Source: Marchantia polymorpha subsp. ruderalis (Eukaryota > Streptophyta > Marchantiopsida > Marchantiales > Marchantiaceae). From it: a stretch of DNA of 64,000 nt. The translations under genes were made by a program, and so were the position numbers. The DNA is taken from contig AP031355.1 of assembly GCA_037833965.1 (NCBI GenBank), forward strand, positions 1,017,501 to 1,081,500, read 5' to 3'. Below, piece by piece: positions 18,034 through 30,478 of the stretch (position 1 is its first letter; each line of letters starts with the position of its first letter). Below the pieces are notes generated by a model. It was not told where the DNA came from and made no database searches. It saw nothing but the letters and a program-made list of their open reading frames with translations.

Positions 18034-21000
18034 CCGTGAAGGTTGTTTACAGGGTGGAGTAAAAGTGGATATCACTTTGATACGTGGACTGTTGCAATTC
18101 GGAGCTGATCACCAAGATTGTTTCATTCTTTTATTTAGACGGTGATACACTGTGAAAGACGTATATATTTGTATATTTCGATATTACACGTTTCAGGCTG
18201 TAATCCTGAAACCATATCCACGGAAGATGAAGATGTGCTCTTCCTTCTGGCTCATATATATTTGATGTAATCGAAACCTTTACCTGAAGTGCATAAATGT
18301 TTTGCTTGTCGCTAGATGAATTTGTTGCTAGACTTAAGTATAGAAAGATGATTGCGCTTCCTTGCTTACGACCTCCAATGGAGAATGCTATCTCATGGTA
18401 TTCTAATGAATAATCTAATTTGTTGCGTTCATTTAATTTGAAAATTTTAAGTGCATATTTCGACACCAATTCCAGAGGCCCTTTTGCTTATATCGTAAAC
18501 TTGTTAAAGGTCGGAATGTTTGCTTTCACAAATTCCTGGTACGTGATGTAGAATTATTATTTCAATTTTCTAGTTTTAAGACACCCGCAAATGACATCCA
18601 AAGCGGCTTTCCTCAAGAATTATTGGAAACCTTTCCAGGTCTGATTTTACGACAGCCTAGATTAAGAGTGGCACCCTACGACTGTGATCTTAGCTGGCCT
18701 TTACACCTCAAGCTCAGCTGAGGCCGTGCAAAACAGTTATACGGCTGTTCTGATCTTCACAGGAAAAACGCCTGAACTCGCCAAAACAAGTAATGCAATT
18801 TGCACCATATTCAGAACATAGTACTAACAAGAAGACTGATCTACTTCGTATCAAATGCTAAGTCAAGCTTAGAATAAGGAACAAGCCAGGAGGGATAACA
18901 TGAAATTAGTTCACAACAGTGGAAGATATGCCCAGTAGTTGAAGATCCGGAATCTGACTGCTAAAAGTAACTAATCTTCTGAAAGTAAGGCTTTTGATTA
19001 TGACTAGATTACGAAGCTTAAATTGTGTGCAGATACAATCATACTACATATTTTACTTTCTATTACAGGTTTGTTCACCGAAGGTTCAACACATTAATAC
19101 TACTACATGCTATAAATCTACTCTTAAAGCTCTTGCATACTACCTAACATGGAGTCAAAACTTTTTGACATTTAAACAACTTCTGCACTTACACCTTTAA
19201 AGTACATCCATTCATGCTTGATTTCACAATCTATGTCAAGCATTTTAAGTCCATTTCCTAATCAAAAGATGACCTTCTGATGATTGCAATAGTTTACATT
19301 TCGTTGATAATATTGATACAATTTTGAAAATTTTGAAAATTTTTCGTAATAAAATATGAAAATTGAGTATTTTTGCTTCTGCTGAAATTTTTTTTTACCA
19401 AACTCTGCAGTTATTTGTCGTTGAAAAGTGTCTTTTCCTGTAACCGTGATCAACTTCACTAGTATAAAATTTTTTATTTTACCAGCAATTTAATTTCGCA
19501 GGATTTACATGCAAACTGTAACGTTTCAGAAATGCAAGCAGCATACGATTGAAAATAGAAACTTGTGAAGGTTACCATCTGAGCTCGTGTGGAGAAGGCA
19601 GTGTCGGTAAAAGAAAAGTTTGACATCCAGAGTTGAAATGAAATTGCAGAGGAAATAATGTAAAATCAAAGAAAAAATAAATCGTATTGGGCAGCAAGCG
19701 AACATGGACAAAAATCGTCCATAAGGAGAAAGAAATGGATAACTCATAAACATTACAGTCTTCGGTCATGACCGCGCACAGGTGCATGCATTTGAGAAAT
19801 GAACCTAAGCGATCACTGAACCTAACTTTCATTGGAAGTATGATGAGTTGATTGAGTTATTGTCATTCGAGTACGAGATATTTTGTACGAAATATTTTGT
19901 AGTCATATTTCGTTACATTAGTACAAAAGCCCACAATGTATCAAGCAATATCTGTTTATGATTAGAGCAACACATGTCTTCATGGTAACTTCAATTGTGT
20001 AGATATTTTTGTAGTTCTAGTACATAGTCCATAGCTTTCTCTCGAATCGTATGTATAGTACCTCTCATCCATAGCTTGCACAATACATGATGTTATGACG
20101 ACTCCAATGTTGTAAGTATTGTTCTATCAGCATGAGCTAACAGTTTGATTCTTCACCCATGTGCTTGATCTATGTCAAGCAGTTGATATGTGTTTGCGTA
20201 GTTGACATATGAAGTTTTGATCACCCCAATATTGTGCTACATGTTATATTATAGGCACAAGAGTCCAGACTATGCTCTTACGATATATGTTTTTTCTACT
20301 TTGTAGAAGAATTGTTAAAAAATTAGTTTTTTTTTGTGGGGCTATCTGCATGAAAAAAAGCCACACTCGGTGCAGTTGGACCAAAAACAAATATGAATGC
20401 TCTTTCGATTCAAGGGTTTAGAGTTCCAAATATTAAATGCTCTTCAAAGTAACTTTGACGATTAGGTTGGAAGGATCAACGTCAATAGAAATATATTCAC
20501 ATTCTATACAGAAAATCATAAAATCGAAGTAAGAAGATTGTCGGGGTATGAGAAGATTCGGATACATAAACGACAACAAAGTAAAGATCTATGTTTCATC
20601 TTAGGTAAAGATGTGCTTGTTGTATCCGTACATATCACTTTCTAACATACATTCCTTTCACATCAAACATCATTATGTATTTTCATAAACATACACAAGT
20701 CTATCACACTCATAAAAACTTACATTTTTTGAGAATCAAAGCGTATATACCTGAACTGTGATATATCTTTTGTGCTATTGTGATAAGCACAATATCCTTG
20801 AAAAGTATTTGAGATGAACAAAATTGACTTTGAAAAAGTAAAACTTTGAGTTCTAGATTTCTGAGCACATTCATCGCCTTAACAGCAATTTTAAGGCAAA
20901 CCGCGCTGGCTCCACAAATGTATCTGATTGTAGCATCTGCCATTATATATGACTATATACCTATAAAAAATTCTAGAGCATAAACTGCTAAATGCACAAT

Positions 21001-21284
21001 TGGCTCTAGTTGTAATATCAATCCTTACACATTACTATCTGCCAAATAAGTATGATAATAGATCAGACCTCCTAAAATCTGGCAAATGCCAGGTTTGCCA
21101 GACTTAAGGTAATTCTGGCAAATTTTTCCACAATTCTGGCATTTTTGGCATTAAAATTGTGATTTTTGTGATTTTTTGTAGGATGTCTCGGCAATAATCA
21201 TTTTAAGCGTTTTGAATTTCTAAACCCAAGGAAAGGCTCGTCAGAAAAGGTGCTGGAGTTATCTTTCTCCGATTTGATGATGGA
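18034..21284. other. AT-rich intergenic stretch
   Basis: No recognisable gene. A cluster of TCTGGCA/TGCCAGA words near 21078-21140 is the only local pattern. Confidence 0.45.
21078..21102. repeat. TCTGGCAAA inverted repeat in a cluster of TGGCA words
   Basis: TCTGGCAAA and TTTGCCAGA are 9-bp perfect arms around TGCCAGG. Two further TCTGGCA words follow by 21135. Function unknown. Confidence 0.5.
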
Positions 21285-21640
21285 GAAGCTAAAAGACTCA
21301 GAATGATCCAAACAAACATACTACAGATATGATATGAAAGAAGAAAAAAATGTATGAAAGATATAAAGTTTACCTAAGCCTTTCTGTTCTAACAAAAAAA
21401 AACGCACAATGATCAAAGCAAAAATGTTATAGAAATGATATGAAAGAAAATAAATGATAAAAAGATATGAAATGTACCTGGGACTTTCTAATCTATCCAA
21501 GAAAAGACTCACAATGATGAGAACAAACATGCTATATAATTGATGTGAAAGTAAAAAAATGAAACAAATGTATTAAATGTACTTGGCACTTCTGTCCCAG
21601 CCAAGAAAAGATTCGCATTTATCAAAACAAACATGCTTAC
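21285..21640. repeat. Degenerate tandem repeat, about 105-bp unit
   Basis: Units begin near 21299, 21406, 21511 and 21614. Each carries a variant of ACAATGATCAAAACAAACATG followed by TATGAAAG-rich sequence, and is preceded by AAGAAAAGACTC. About 3.3 copies with drifting period (107, 105, 103). Confidence 0.6.
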
Positions 21641-21696
21641 ATGATCACCAGGTGAATTTTCTAAGTGATTACTTTATGAGAGTTGTCCAAACAAAT

Positions 21697-21969
21697 TTAA
21701 ACATTGACTAATGAAGGCAAGGCTATACACAAGGTTTTGAGAGTTCCGGAAAGATCCCATAAGATTATGTTCATGGAACCAACTGTATTCAACAGCACCC
21801 CAAGTACATACTCAAAATAAGATACTAATTCAGGCCTCGTAAAAGCTGGAGTTTTATTTTTAGACTCCAACTTTGCCATAAGAAATAGGGACTTTGCAAG
21901 AAATAATCTATTCAAAGTGCAATACTTTATGAAAACGGCCGGCCATAGGGAACTCTCGCGCAAGCCCAT
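21697..21969 (-). CDS. Short unrecognised ORF, possible first exon
   Basis: 90 residues from a true ATG (MGLRESSLWPAVFIK...), preceded on its own strand by a pyrimidine-rich leader-like stretch (about 21980-22040). I recognise no family. The first 15 codons are more GC-rich than the rest and a GTATTG follows them, so only the start may be coding. It lies 179 bases past the stop of the kelch-like gene on the same strand and could instead be its 3' untranslated region. Confidence 0.22.
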   Translation of the reverse strand: MGLRESSLWPAVFIKYCTLNRLFLAKSLFLMAKLESKNKTPAFTRPELVSYFEYVLGVLLNTVGSMNIILWDLSGTLKTLCIALPSLVNV

Positions 21970-22148
21970 ATTTGCAAAGCATTTGGGCGCTCAAAAGGGA
22001 AGGAATAGAGAGAGGAGGGAATTAGGGTAGGAGATTTCGACGAGGCCCGTCGTGAAATGCTTCATGGCGAAAGGCGTGCATGCTCCCGACTCCCGAGACA
22101 GAGCCCGTGAGTTAGGTTCGTGAGACAGGCTCCAAATGAACGGGAAAT

Positions 22149-23672
22149 CTACAATACATTGTTTCTAGCGACCAACGGATTGAAACTCAATGCAGTTTCT
22201 CCCCAACATTGCCAGTCCTCGAGATCTAGTGGATTGGCTGAAGGAAGTTGAGACCATATCCCAGTGGAGACTTCGTACGAGGATACTCTGTCTCTATGCG
22301 CAGAGTTATAGTTTGGACAAATGTAGATGCATTCATCGTCCGATGCAAAGGTCGTGGACATATATTCACACTCAGTGTTGGTTTGCATCATCATGAGAGG
22401 ACTCATCGAGACGAATGGTGGATGGTTGATAGCGGTGCTATCAAAATTCACAAGCTCGTGAATTCTGACTGCAGCACGATATGACAGTGTAACCTCGTCC
22501 GGAGGAAGGCCGATTCGGAACAAGAAGACCAGCATAAGCTTTGAAGCGCACATCAGCACACTGCACTCCAAAGCTTCGGTCTCCACTTGCACGTTTGGAA
22601 GTAAAATATGCCTCCACGATTCATCCTCCTCTTCGCTGCAGATCCAACTGTGAGGGACTTCAAGCAGCATCATCTCCAAGGTTCCGTTATCCATATCAAC
22701 TTTCCACAGGTGATAATGGCCCGAGTTGCTCGATCCCGATGCACGCCATAAGCACATCAGATTTCCATCAACGAAAGCACTGCATCTAGCGAGAAAGCTG
22801 GTCCGAGTTTCATAATCACCGGACTGCCACCGCCACTCCCTCGATTCCCAGTGAGGTAGAACTCCATCATGGTCGTATCGTGCTCCATGAATGGAGATCC
22901 TCGTCCACGATTCGAAGAATGTGACAAATAACATCTGTATCTGATGGATGCAGTTCTGAACTAGTCGAATTGCATAGGGGTCAACGCCTGGATCGTCCGA
23001 CAGAGATTCTTCCAGCAGAAGTGATGTGGGAATAAAATCTATGCGTTCAGATTCTCCAGTTGATATATTGGCAACGAGGCCGTTGGAGATGAACAGCCCT
23101 TCTGGACACATGGATTTCCACACCAGCATCAACCACCGCCCATCGAACGTCACTCGAGGGGAGACAAACTCTGATGCAGGTCGCAGGCAGTCGTTTGAAA
23201 ATACTTTGCACCATGTCCTAGACTGATGGCTGAAGCCAAAAAGGCTTCTTCCAGCTAGGAAGACAGGACAGTATATCGAAGGACTCCGTTGCTCACGTTC
23301 CGGGAAATGAGATGATGAGATGTATCGGTCGAACTGCGATCCTTCTTGTCTTGGAGCAATGCTGGAGCTAATTTCTTCATCCTCGTAATCTCTGAAAGGC
23401 AGCTTAGCTTGGACCTTGGCAAGCGCAACACTCCCATTTCCAGTGCCACTCCGCTTCAATTTCGCTTCCAACGTCATTTCGCGCACTACGGCCGGACAAG
23501 GACCACATTTCATTGCTGGTAGACTCGGAATGCCCATCACGGAATCAATGTTGGAGTGCTTGGAGCGGGAGGAGGCATTGCCCGAAAAATATGCCTGTGC
23601 ACGAGCATGTAGAGAGTCGGCAGAGCTTTCTCCACTGAATCTCTTGACTCCACACCGAGGGATTGAGCGCAT
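22149..23672 (-). CDS. Kelch / F-box-associated-like protein
   Basis: 507 residues in one open frame with a true ATG. The N-terminal 150 residues are Ser/Arg-rich and disordered-looking. From about residue 155 the sequence looks like beta-propeller blades of plant F-box/kelch proteins: VTFDGRWLMLVWKS, LFISNGLVANISTGESERIDF, FASDDECIYICPNYN and VSSYEVSTGIWSQLP, each a strand-turn-strand unit with a late Trp. Proteins of this type present substrates to SCF ubiquitin ligases. No F-box is visible. A possible splice acceptor (CTCCTCCTGCAG) lies about 16 bases before the ATG and the frame stays open there, so an upstream exon could carry the F-box. Base composition and the open frame set it apart from the AT-rich surroundings. 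The family assignment is moderate, from fold-like pattern only. Confidence 0.55.
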   Translation of the reverse strand: MRSIPRCGVKRFSGESSADSLHARAQAYFSGNASSRSKHSNIDSVMGIPSLPAMKCGPCPAVVREMTLEAKLKRSGTGNGSVALAKVQAKLPFRDYEDEEISSSIAPRQEGSQFDRYISSSHFPEREQRSPSIYCPVFLAGRSLFGFSHQSRTWCKVFSNDCLRPASEFVSPRVTFDGRWLMLVWKSMCPEGLFISNGLVANISTGESERIDFIPTSLLLEESLSDDPGVDPYAIRLVQNCIHQIQMLFVTFFESWTRISIHGARYDHDGVLPHWESREWRWQSGDYETRTSFLARCSAFVDGNLMCLWRASGSSNSGHYHLWKVDMDNGTLEMMLLEVPHSWICSEEEDESWRHILLPNVQVETEALECSVLMCASKLMLVFLFRIGLPPDEVTLSYRAAVRIHELVNFDSTAINHPPFVSMSPLMMMQTNTECEYMSTTFASDDECIYICPNYNSAHRDRVSSYEVSTGIWSQLPSANPLDLEDWQCWGETALSFNPLVARNNVL

Positions 23673-26248
23673 ATCAGGTCCGATTCTGCAGGAGGAGATA
23701 TGATTGCATTCTCTGACTGCAGCGCTCTCATAGTAGTTGAGGAAGATACAATCGAGTCATACTAAAGTAGTTGTAAATATATAAGCACATCTCAGAATCA
23801 GCTTTAGAAAAGAGAGAACATGTTGCACTGGCTCTGCTCAGAGCTGGATCGAATGGGACATCTGTGAGACACATGCATGCATGAACTTCATACGTCGGTT
23901 ATTTTGGAAATCTGAGCATGTTGAAGTAGCGTACTATCTCATCTGTCAGTGTTTTCAGCAGAATCATTCATTGTAAGAAAAACTCGTTTAGTGATATGTT
24001 CTCTTGTCTTCGTGAAAAGATATGACCCCAAACAAGATAATTAAAGACAGAGTCTCGGCTTCTTTGACCGTCATGCATTCTTGATGCGTAATTGACTACT
24101 TCAACCCATGAACATAAGAATAGAAGATCGAAGCTTAAAAATGCTATCCAACAGTCGTGAACAAAGACCTGCGCAACTTGACCGTTTCAACAGGGAGATG
24201 AATTGTATCAATTATGATGGAGAAAATCCCAAACCAGCAATTTGCACATGTTGCTGAAAACTTACTGCTATATGGTACTTTCACTTCATCTGTGTTAGAT
24301 TCTAAGCGGTACTATAAGCAGAGAAACGAGCAGATCCATGACAATTTCAAGATTTATTCTTCTCAGTTGCAACTGGGGGTTATACTTTGAAAAGACGCGA
24401 AGTAAAAGCAAATCAACTCCTGGTCTTAGAGACAATTTTCTAATTAAACTATATCGGTTTTAAGTACCTCATGGAAGATCGGTAGTTTACGCTTAGCGAT
24501 GTGCATCAAAGTAATCCGAAGACAACAAAACAGCGGAACATTTGCTCGTACATCATGTACTAGAATTTCCACGCTTGAAGTGCTTCCCACAACACTGTAC
24601 ATTAGGAAGATAACGGGCATCTTGGCATGGCGATGCAAGAGGCATGTACAGCTCACGGATCAACCTCACCAAGAAACGAAAAAGAATGTCCTCTAGCGCT
24701 GTACTGTGATTACATGATTGTTTTAAGTATTTCTGTAAACACATCGCTAACACTTGCTGGTACGTTTGTACCTGGAAGAATTTTCTCCTCGTACTGAGAA
24801 GAACTTTCTCTGGGCCTTGGTGAGCACGTGATTGGAAACATAAGTCTTTATTCACACTCTGGATTGAAAATATAGAATGAAGTTCCGTCGTTAGAAAAGA
24901 AGTCAAGATGGAACCTGTTAGTGAAGATTTGCCCCTTTGCACAAATCAACTACCTTTAACCTATCGTGACTGCTTTGTGATGGTAATTTTATAGCAAAGT
25001 AGCATCCGTGAAGACCGAACTGTGTGACTGAAAATTGCTCTATTAGTGGTAACGAATAATTGTGCTTATATTTCCGTATGACGTGCTATATATACCGCCT
25101 TTGAGTACAAAGATAAGATTTGGATAAGATTTAGTGTTGTTATTCTGCTCACTTAATATTCATTTCCTGAATACATGGTATAAGTAAACATAAAATGAAA
25201 TCAACATAGACTTTCATTAGAACCTAATAGAAAACAATAAGTAAAACATAAATTCGTAAACACATTTTTGGTTTTTTCTTCCTGCCACTTTGATAGATTT
25301 TTATGTTCCAAATATACTCTTCATTGACAAGAAATATAGGAAAGTGGATTGTGCTTGGTGATCTAAAACATTTCCAACAAACAGCTCTCATATTGGTTTA
25401 CTCTAACTCCACACAAATTGTCCCAATTGCTATGAATATGTCGTGAAAGTCTTTTTACAAGAGAACTAGAAGTACATGACAAGTTAAGCAAGTTAAGCAT
25501 ATTTTTGCACTCAAGATAGTGCATCCTGAAGAATGATCCAAACACATGCACTTGTGCCTATAGTATAAAGCAAAATGGTTAACAAAACTTCTTTACTATA
25601 AGTGGGAACGCCCCTCTACAAGCCGGAGTCGAGGTAGTTTATCACAAGAAATTCTCTTGGGCCTAAATCAACCGCTCAGCTCATAGCTGAATAACTTGTA
25701 TTATTATCAATCTACGCTTATGTTCTAATATTGGAAATTTTATATGTGCATCTGCATATTACCACATTAAATGATTCAAGAATTGTGATGATATATCAAG
25801 AATCTGAAAACTACTACAATTTTTTGTTGAAAGCACTACAAAAAATTCACAGATGCATGCAACTATCTATGAAGTTTGGCCAAGAGTGGAGATCTCACTT
25901 AGTAAGGGTCATAAAGTTTTTGTGATGGAATTTTAGCTACCCACAAAAACTAAAAATAATCATGATAAAAATTAAAAACCCGAAGAGGTTAACTCACAGC
26001 AACATAAAAATCCACAATTAAACTCTACGGTCAAACGTTTGAACTTTTTCGAAGAAACTTTTGTGTATGAAATATAAAGAGTATTTTGTCATGAACTCTT
26101 CTAAATGAGAGGGCATCTTTTTTTCAATATTCGGAATCAGCAACCTCACAATCTCTTTCTCTTCTTGTGACAGTTAATTTCCTTCAACATCTACCTGAAA
26201 CTCTAACTCTCCTCTGCAAAAGCCATACTCGCAAGCAAGCAGAGACTT

Positions 26249-26305
26249 CTGCAATTTTTCTAAACAAATGATAAACAAATGATTTTTTGTTTAGAAAAAT
26301 TGCAG
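26249..26305. repeat. Perfect inverted repeat, 20-bp arms
   Basis: CTGCAATTTTTCTAAACAAA at 26249-26268 is exactly complementary to 26286-26305, with a 17-base spacer. Possible remnant of a small foldback element or a template-switch product. Confidence 0.7.
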
Positions 26306-27896
26306 AACAAACAAATTACTCTTTTTGGGAAAAATGACGAATTATATTGCACATCGAAAGCCAAATAGATACAGTAACAATTTTTTTTTGTATGTAGCTA
26401 GTATATAAACTTCACTTATACTTATATTCTATAGTATAAGAAATTTTATTCACAAACTTGAACTAGCAAGTCATTTGTTTCATGTTATTATTTGCTGCAT
26501 TCATAACACTTTGGAGCTTATGAAGACTTAAAAAATAATCTTAAATTTGAGTCATTTTCAATTTAACTCATGTTTTAATTAGAATGAATCCGTTTTTTGC
26601 AATCCACAATTCAACTCTAACATCACTGACTAGTCAATCTCAATAAACTAAACTCATTACAAGGCATGTTATGACAACATCACTACACACAAAAGCACTT
26701 TTATATTGATCTTAATATCATATAACTATACATGTATCGAATATGTTTTCATACTGTGTAGTTGCCAGCGTATATTATATGTTTCACGATAAAGACTTTT
26801 GTTTCATTGTTTGAGCAACTTTTACTTGCAATAGAACATGTAATCTAAAAAAGTGACAAATTTTCATACTTGACATACAATAAATTTTAAGTTTTGAAAA
26901 TTTCAAAACTATCATTTGGAAAATTCGGAAAAAAATTAATTTTGTGCTGTTTGCATAAAAAATAAATGTTATTTTTTAATATTATTTCCTTTAAATATAT
27001 TTTCAATAATGAAATAATTAGCTGTTGGACCAACTCTTTTTTGTTAGCATATCTTCTGCTCTTGCAAGTATTATGGTAAATTTCTCTCGCAATATATCAT
27101 AAATTTTGTAATTAATTTCATGATTGCATGTGAGAAAATTTAGAATCTAATTTAGAGGGGCTAAACTGATTTTCAGTAATTACAAAAATTAAATTTTTTT
27201 CTTTTCATAATTATTACTTCTATCTTGAACCAAAACTCTCGGTAAGATTTAGGATTTATCGCCCATCAAAAACGATGACTTCAAAGAAATAAAGATGTGT
27301 AGCAAATTTGATATGCTTATGGAGGTTCATGCTTGACTTCAGCCATATAAGCCTTCGAAGTAGAAAAACTGCCTAATATTTATCTCATGTGGATAGAGGT
27401 CATAATCGTCTTTGTTCGCAAATATATATTTCCCCCAATTGTATTTGAAACATACTTGTTCTTGCTCTAATTAATTTACCGTCGTTTGGACTGGCCAAAT
27501 GCCTCATTATTACCACCAAGCATTCTTAAACCTGAAATGATCTTGCCCACTATCTAGATATGCTAGTGGCTAAAAGCGAGAAACATTTGTCAGGATAGTC
27601 ATCTATAATATGACTAGTAATATGTTATTATCATCTGATGAGTAGTGCTACGTTTTTATCTTTGTTTGGACAAAGACGTACGCGAAGTGCAGTTTTGATT
27701 AGAGTTTGTATGTAGCAAGTCTTTGTTAGCAAGACTCTTTGTTTTTTGCATAAGTAACCACTTGTGCACATGTTGTACATGTACAGCATGTACTATGTAC
27801 ATTCATGGATGTGTACGCCAAGTCGATTGGGTATGGATGTGAAAGGGGTAAGATGACAATATCCATATATTAATTACGGATAGGAAACATATCTTT

Positions 27897-27897
27897 G

Positions 27898-27925
<28 letters not shown>
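27897..27925. repeat. (TA)n microsatellite
   Basis: About 14 uninterrupted TA units. Confidence 0.9.
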
Positions 27926-27928
<3 letters not shown>

Positions 27929-30024
27929 TTCTTTTTAGTATGTGAAAATACTCGGAATCCATGCTTGCTTCATGTACACGTACATATCGACCCAATCTAT
28001 CGCAGTCTATGAGAACATACAAAATCTGTCGGAACAAATTGGTAGAAAGTTGGTCATGGTCAGACGCAACCTCTTCAATAATACCCCTCTCATCTTCGGT
28101 GGAGTATATGTCGTACATGTCATTCAACGACACAAGACAACAAGGTGCACGAGATCCTTACGTATCATCTTCGGTGGGAGGTGTCACGTGAATTTCCAAC
28201 TTCATTCACACTTTCAAATTATGTGCACATGTCATTGTACAATTTAAAGCAACAAAGATGGTTGAAATTGGCTACAGCGGGAGAACATGTCAAGATAGTT
28301 TCGACTCTGACATCAGACAAGAAGACTGATGACAAAAGCAACCATCTTAGTGAAGCTTCTAGTTGTAGCATCATCTGACAACAATACTGAGAGTTGGGTC
28401 CCACCTCCGTTTGAGGATGCATTTTTCTGTATAATCTGTAAGTTCCTTATTTCATAAGATTCCTCATATTGAAGCTAAAACATGCATTCATGTGAATAAC
28501 ATAGAGACAATGTGATGACAACTCAACTGCAAAGACATATAAAATCATTTGGTTCAAATCACCAAATAATTATTGCAGATATGGCAAAACTCTATTATTT
28601 ACTCTACAGAGATTTAAACGTGGATTATCAGCTTAATTATACGTGTTAAAATTGGAGCACAACATTCAAAGTCTCAGAAGAGAAATGCACAAAAAAAGCT
28701 ATTTTTTTCTCTACATTTAAAGCTATATGGAGCTAGGAATGCCAACTTCCGACGCGCCTGAAACTATAATAGATGATTTTCTAGGCAATATATATCATAT
28801 TGGGCACTACCTAGAGCTTTGCAGAAATCACTTCTTATTGCGATACACGAAAATGAATCACACTGGGAAAATTGATCTCCAATACTAATATATCTTATTT
28901 TAGGTGGATGTATACGTGATATTAGTATGATCCATATCTTTGATCCATATCTTTTTGTTTACCTGCTTGGATTGCTTAATGCTTTGATATTATTTGGCCT
29001 CTGAAATATTTTTATTTTATTAAAATTCAGGAACATAGAAAAAAAATTATACTTTAATATCGTATGTAAGACTAAAATATTACGGATATCACTAATATCT
29101 TTCGAGAAAACATGAAAATACATAAGAATTCCTGAATGACTAAATGAGCATGGATATATGATAAATTAATGAAATGTAATCACGATGAATCCACTATCGT
29201 AAATTAATAGATTGAATAACTATTTGAATAAGTAGATATTTACATGAGAATAGCATAAAAGTCGTATAGGATTTCATTCCTTTTTTCTTGCATTCAGTTT
29301 TTCTTAAATTTACATGTTTATATATATTCAGACAGATAGTCCATTTGAAATTGTTAAAATGAATCGTCAAGCTCATAAGCTAATATTGTATTTAGGCGAT
29401 GTTTCATCTTTCAGATGAAATCGACCTCAATTAGTTATAATTATACACTGTACTCGTTAAGTTTACGTTTTTGGCAAATAGTTATGTTTGGTGAAAACAC
29501 TTGACCCCTCATTGAACCCAAAATTGCAAAAGTATTACAGAAATGCAGATCAAACGATGCCGTATAAGTTGATACTTGAGAAGTGCATATCTGTAAGCTC
29601 GGGTGAATGAAGTCTCCACCTGTCTTGACTACGGAGCTCAGATTTGATTTCGATTCGAGTTTGATCGACTCAGTGGAGTAATGAAAAGCTTTATCATACT
29701 CGAAGTGGGACCAAGTTTACGGACGTCATCGAGTTGAGTAAACTCACAACGACTGACAACAATTTTGTGACTGTACTCGCAGTTGCCCACTTCAATCAAG
29801 GACTGCGAGCAGAAAATTCATCTCCGAAGTGCTACTGCATTTCTTGAAGATCCGTCCAGTACTGGAAGACCTTTAACCACTACGAGCTCCAAGAAGACTC
29901 TGGAACGGAGCTTCGTCATGGCGAACCAGTGCAATAAATTCAGACGGTACACCTCCAGGCACATCTTGCACCTTCGTGGTGCAAGTGAGATGTACAAGAA
30001 AAGTTGTTGTAACCTTAAAGGCAT

Positions 30025-30478
30025 TCACACATGAATTCTCGGCGCAGTACCTCCGTATTCCTCATACTTTATGCACGGGACGTCTGTCATTCTCTTCTCT
30101 CTAATATCTGACGAGGACTTGCATCTGATGTAAATGTTGCACCTCTCGGACGAGAGATAGTACAGCCTCGATACTGATTTCATGAGAGGACCGGATGCGA
30201 CTGAGTCAAGACTCATGTTCCGGAGACGGAGAGCTCCTCATTTCATTCATTAGAAAGGAGAGAATGACAGATGTACCGCACATGCAGTGGTCAAAGTAAG
30301 AGAAGATATCGGATTCGTTTGACTTGCCTTTTGCAATTGTCGACCGAATCAGATCAAGAATCACTCCTTCGTGACATTCAAAAAGGTAACAATACGATCC
30401 AAAAGCACAAGGGTACTGATACCTGAACATTCTTATCATATCTTTGATCATCAACTGCTTTATCTTGTGAAGCTGCAT
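30025..30478 (-). other. Two adjoining unrecognised ORFs
   Basis: Minus-strand frames of 90 residues (30206-30478) and 63 residues (30025-30216) overlap slightly in different frames. They read MIKDMIRMFRYQYPCAFGSY... and MSLDSVASGPLMKSVSRLYY.... The composition looks more protein-like than the surroundings, which might mean one decayed gene with a frameshift. No family recognised. Confidence 0.15.

Noticed and set aside
24553..24942. 129-codon minus-strand frame
   Set aside because: No ATG at the start, no recognisable motif and no promoter-like context.
27961..28191. 76-codon plus-strand frame with two TCATCTTCGGTGG words
   Set aside because: Short, no ATG and no family; the repeated word alone is not evidence of a gene.
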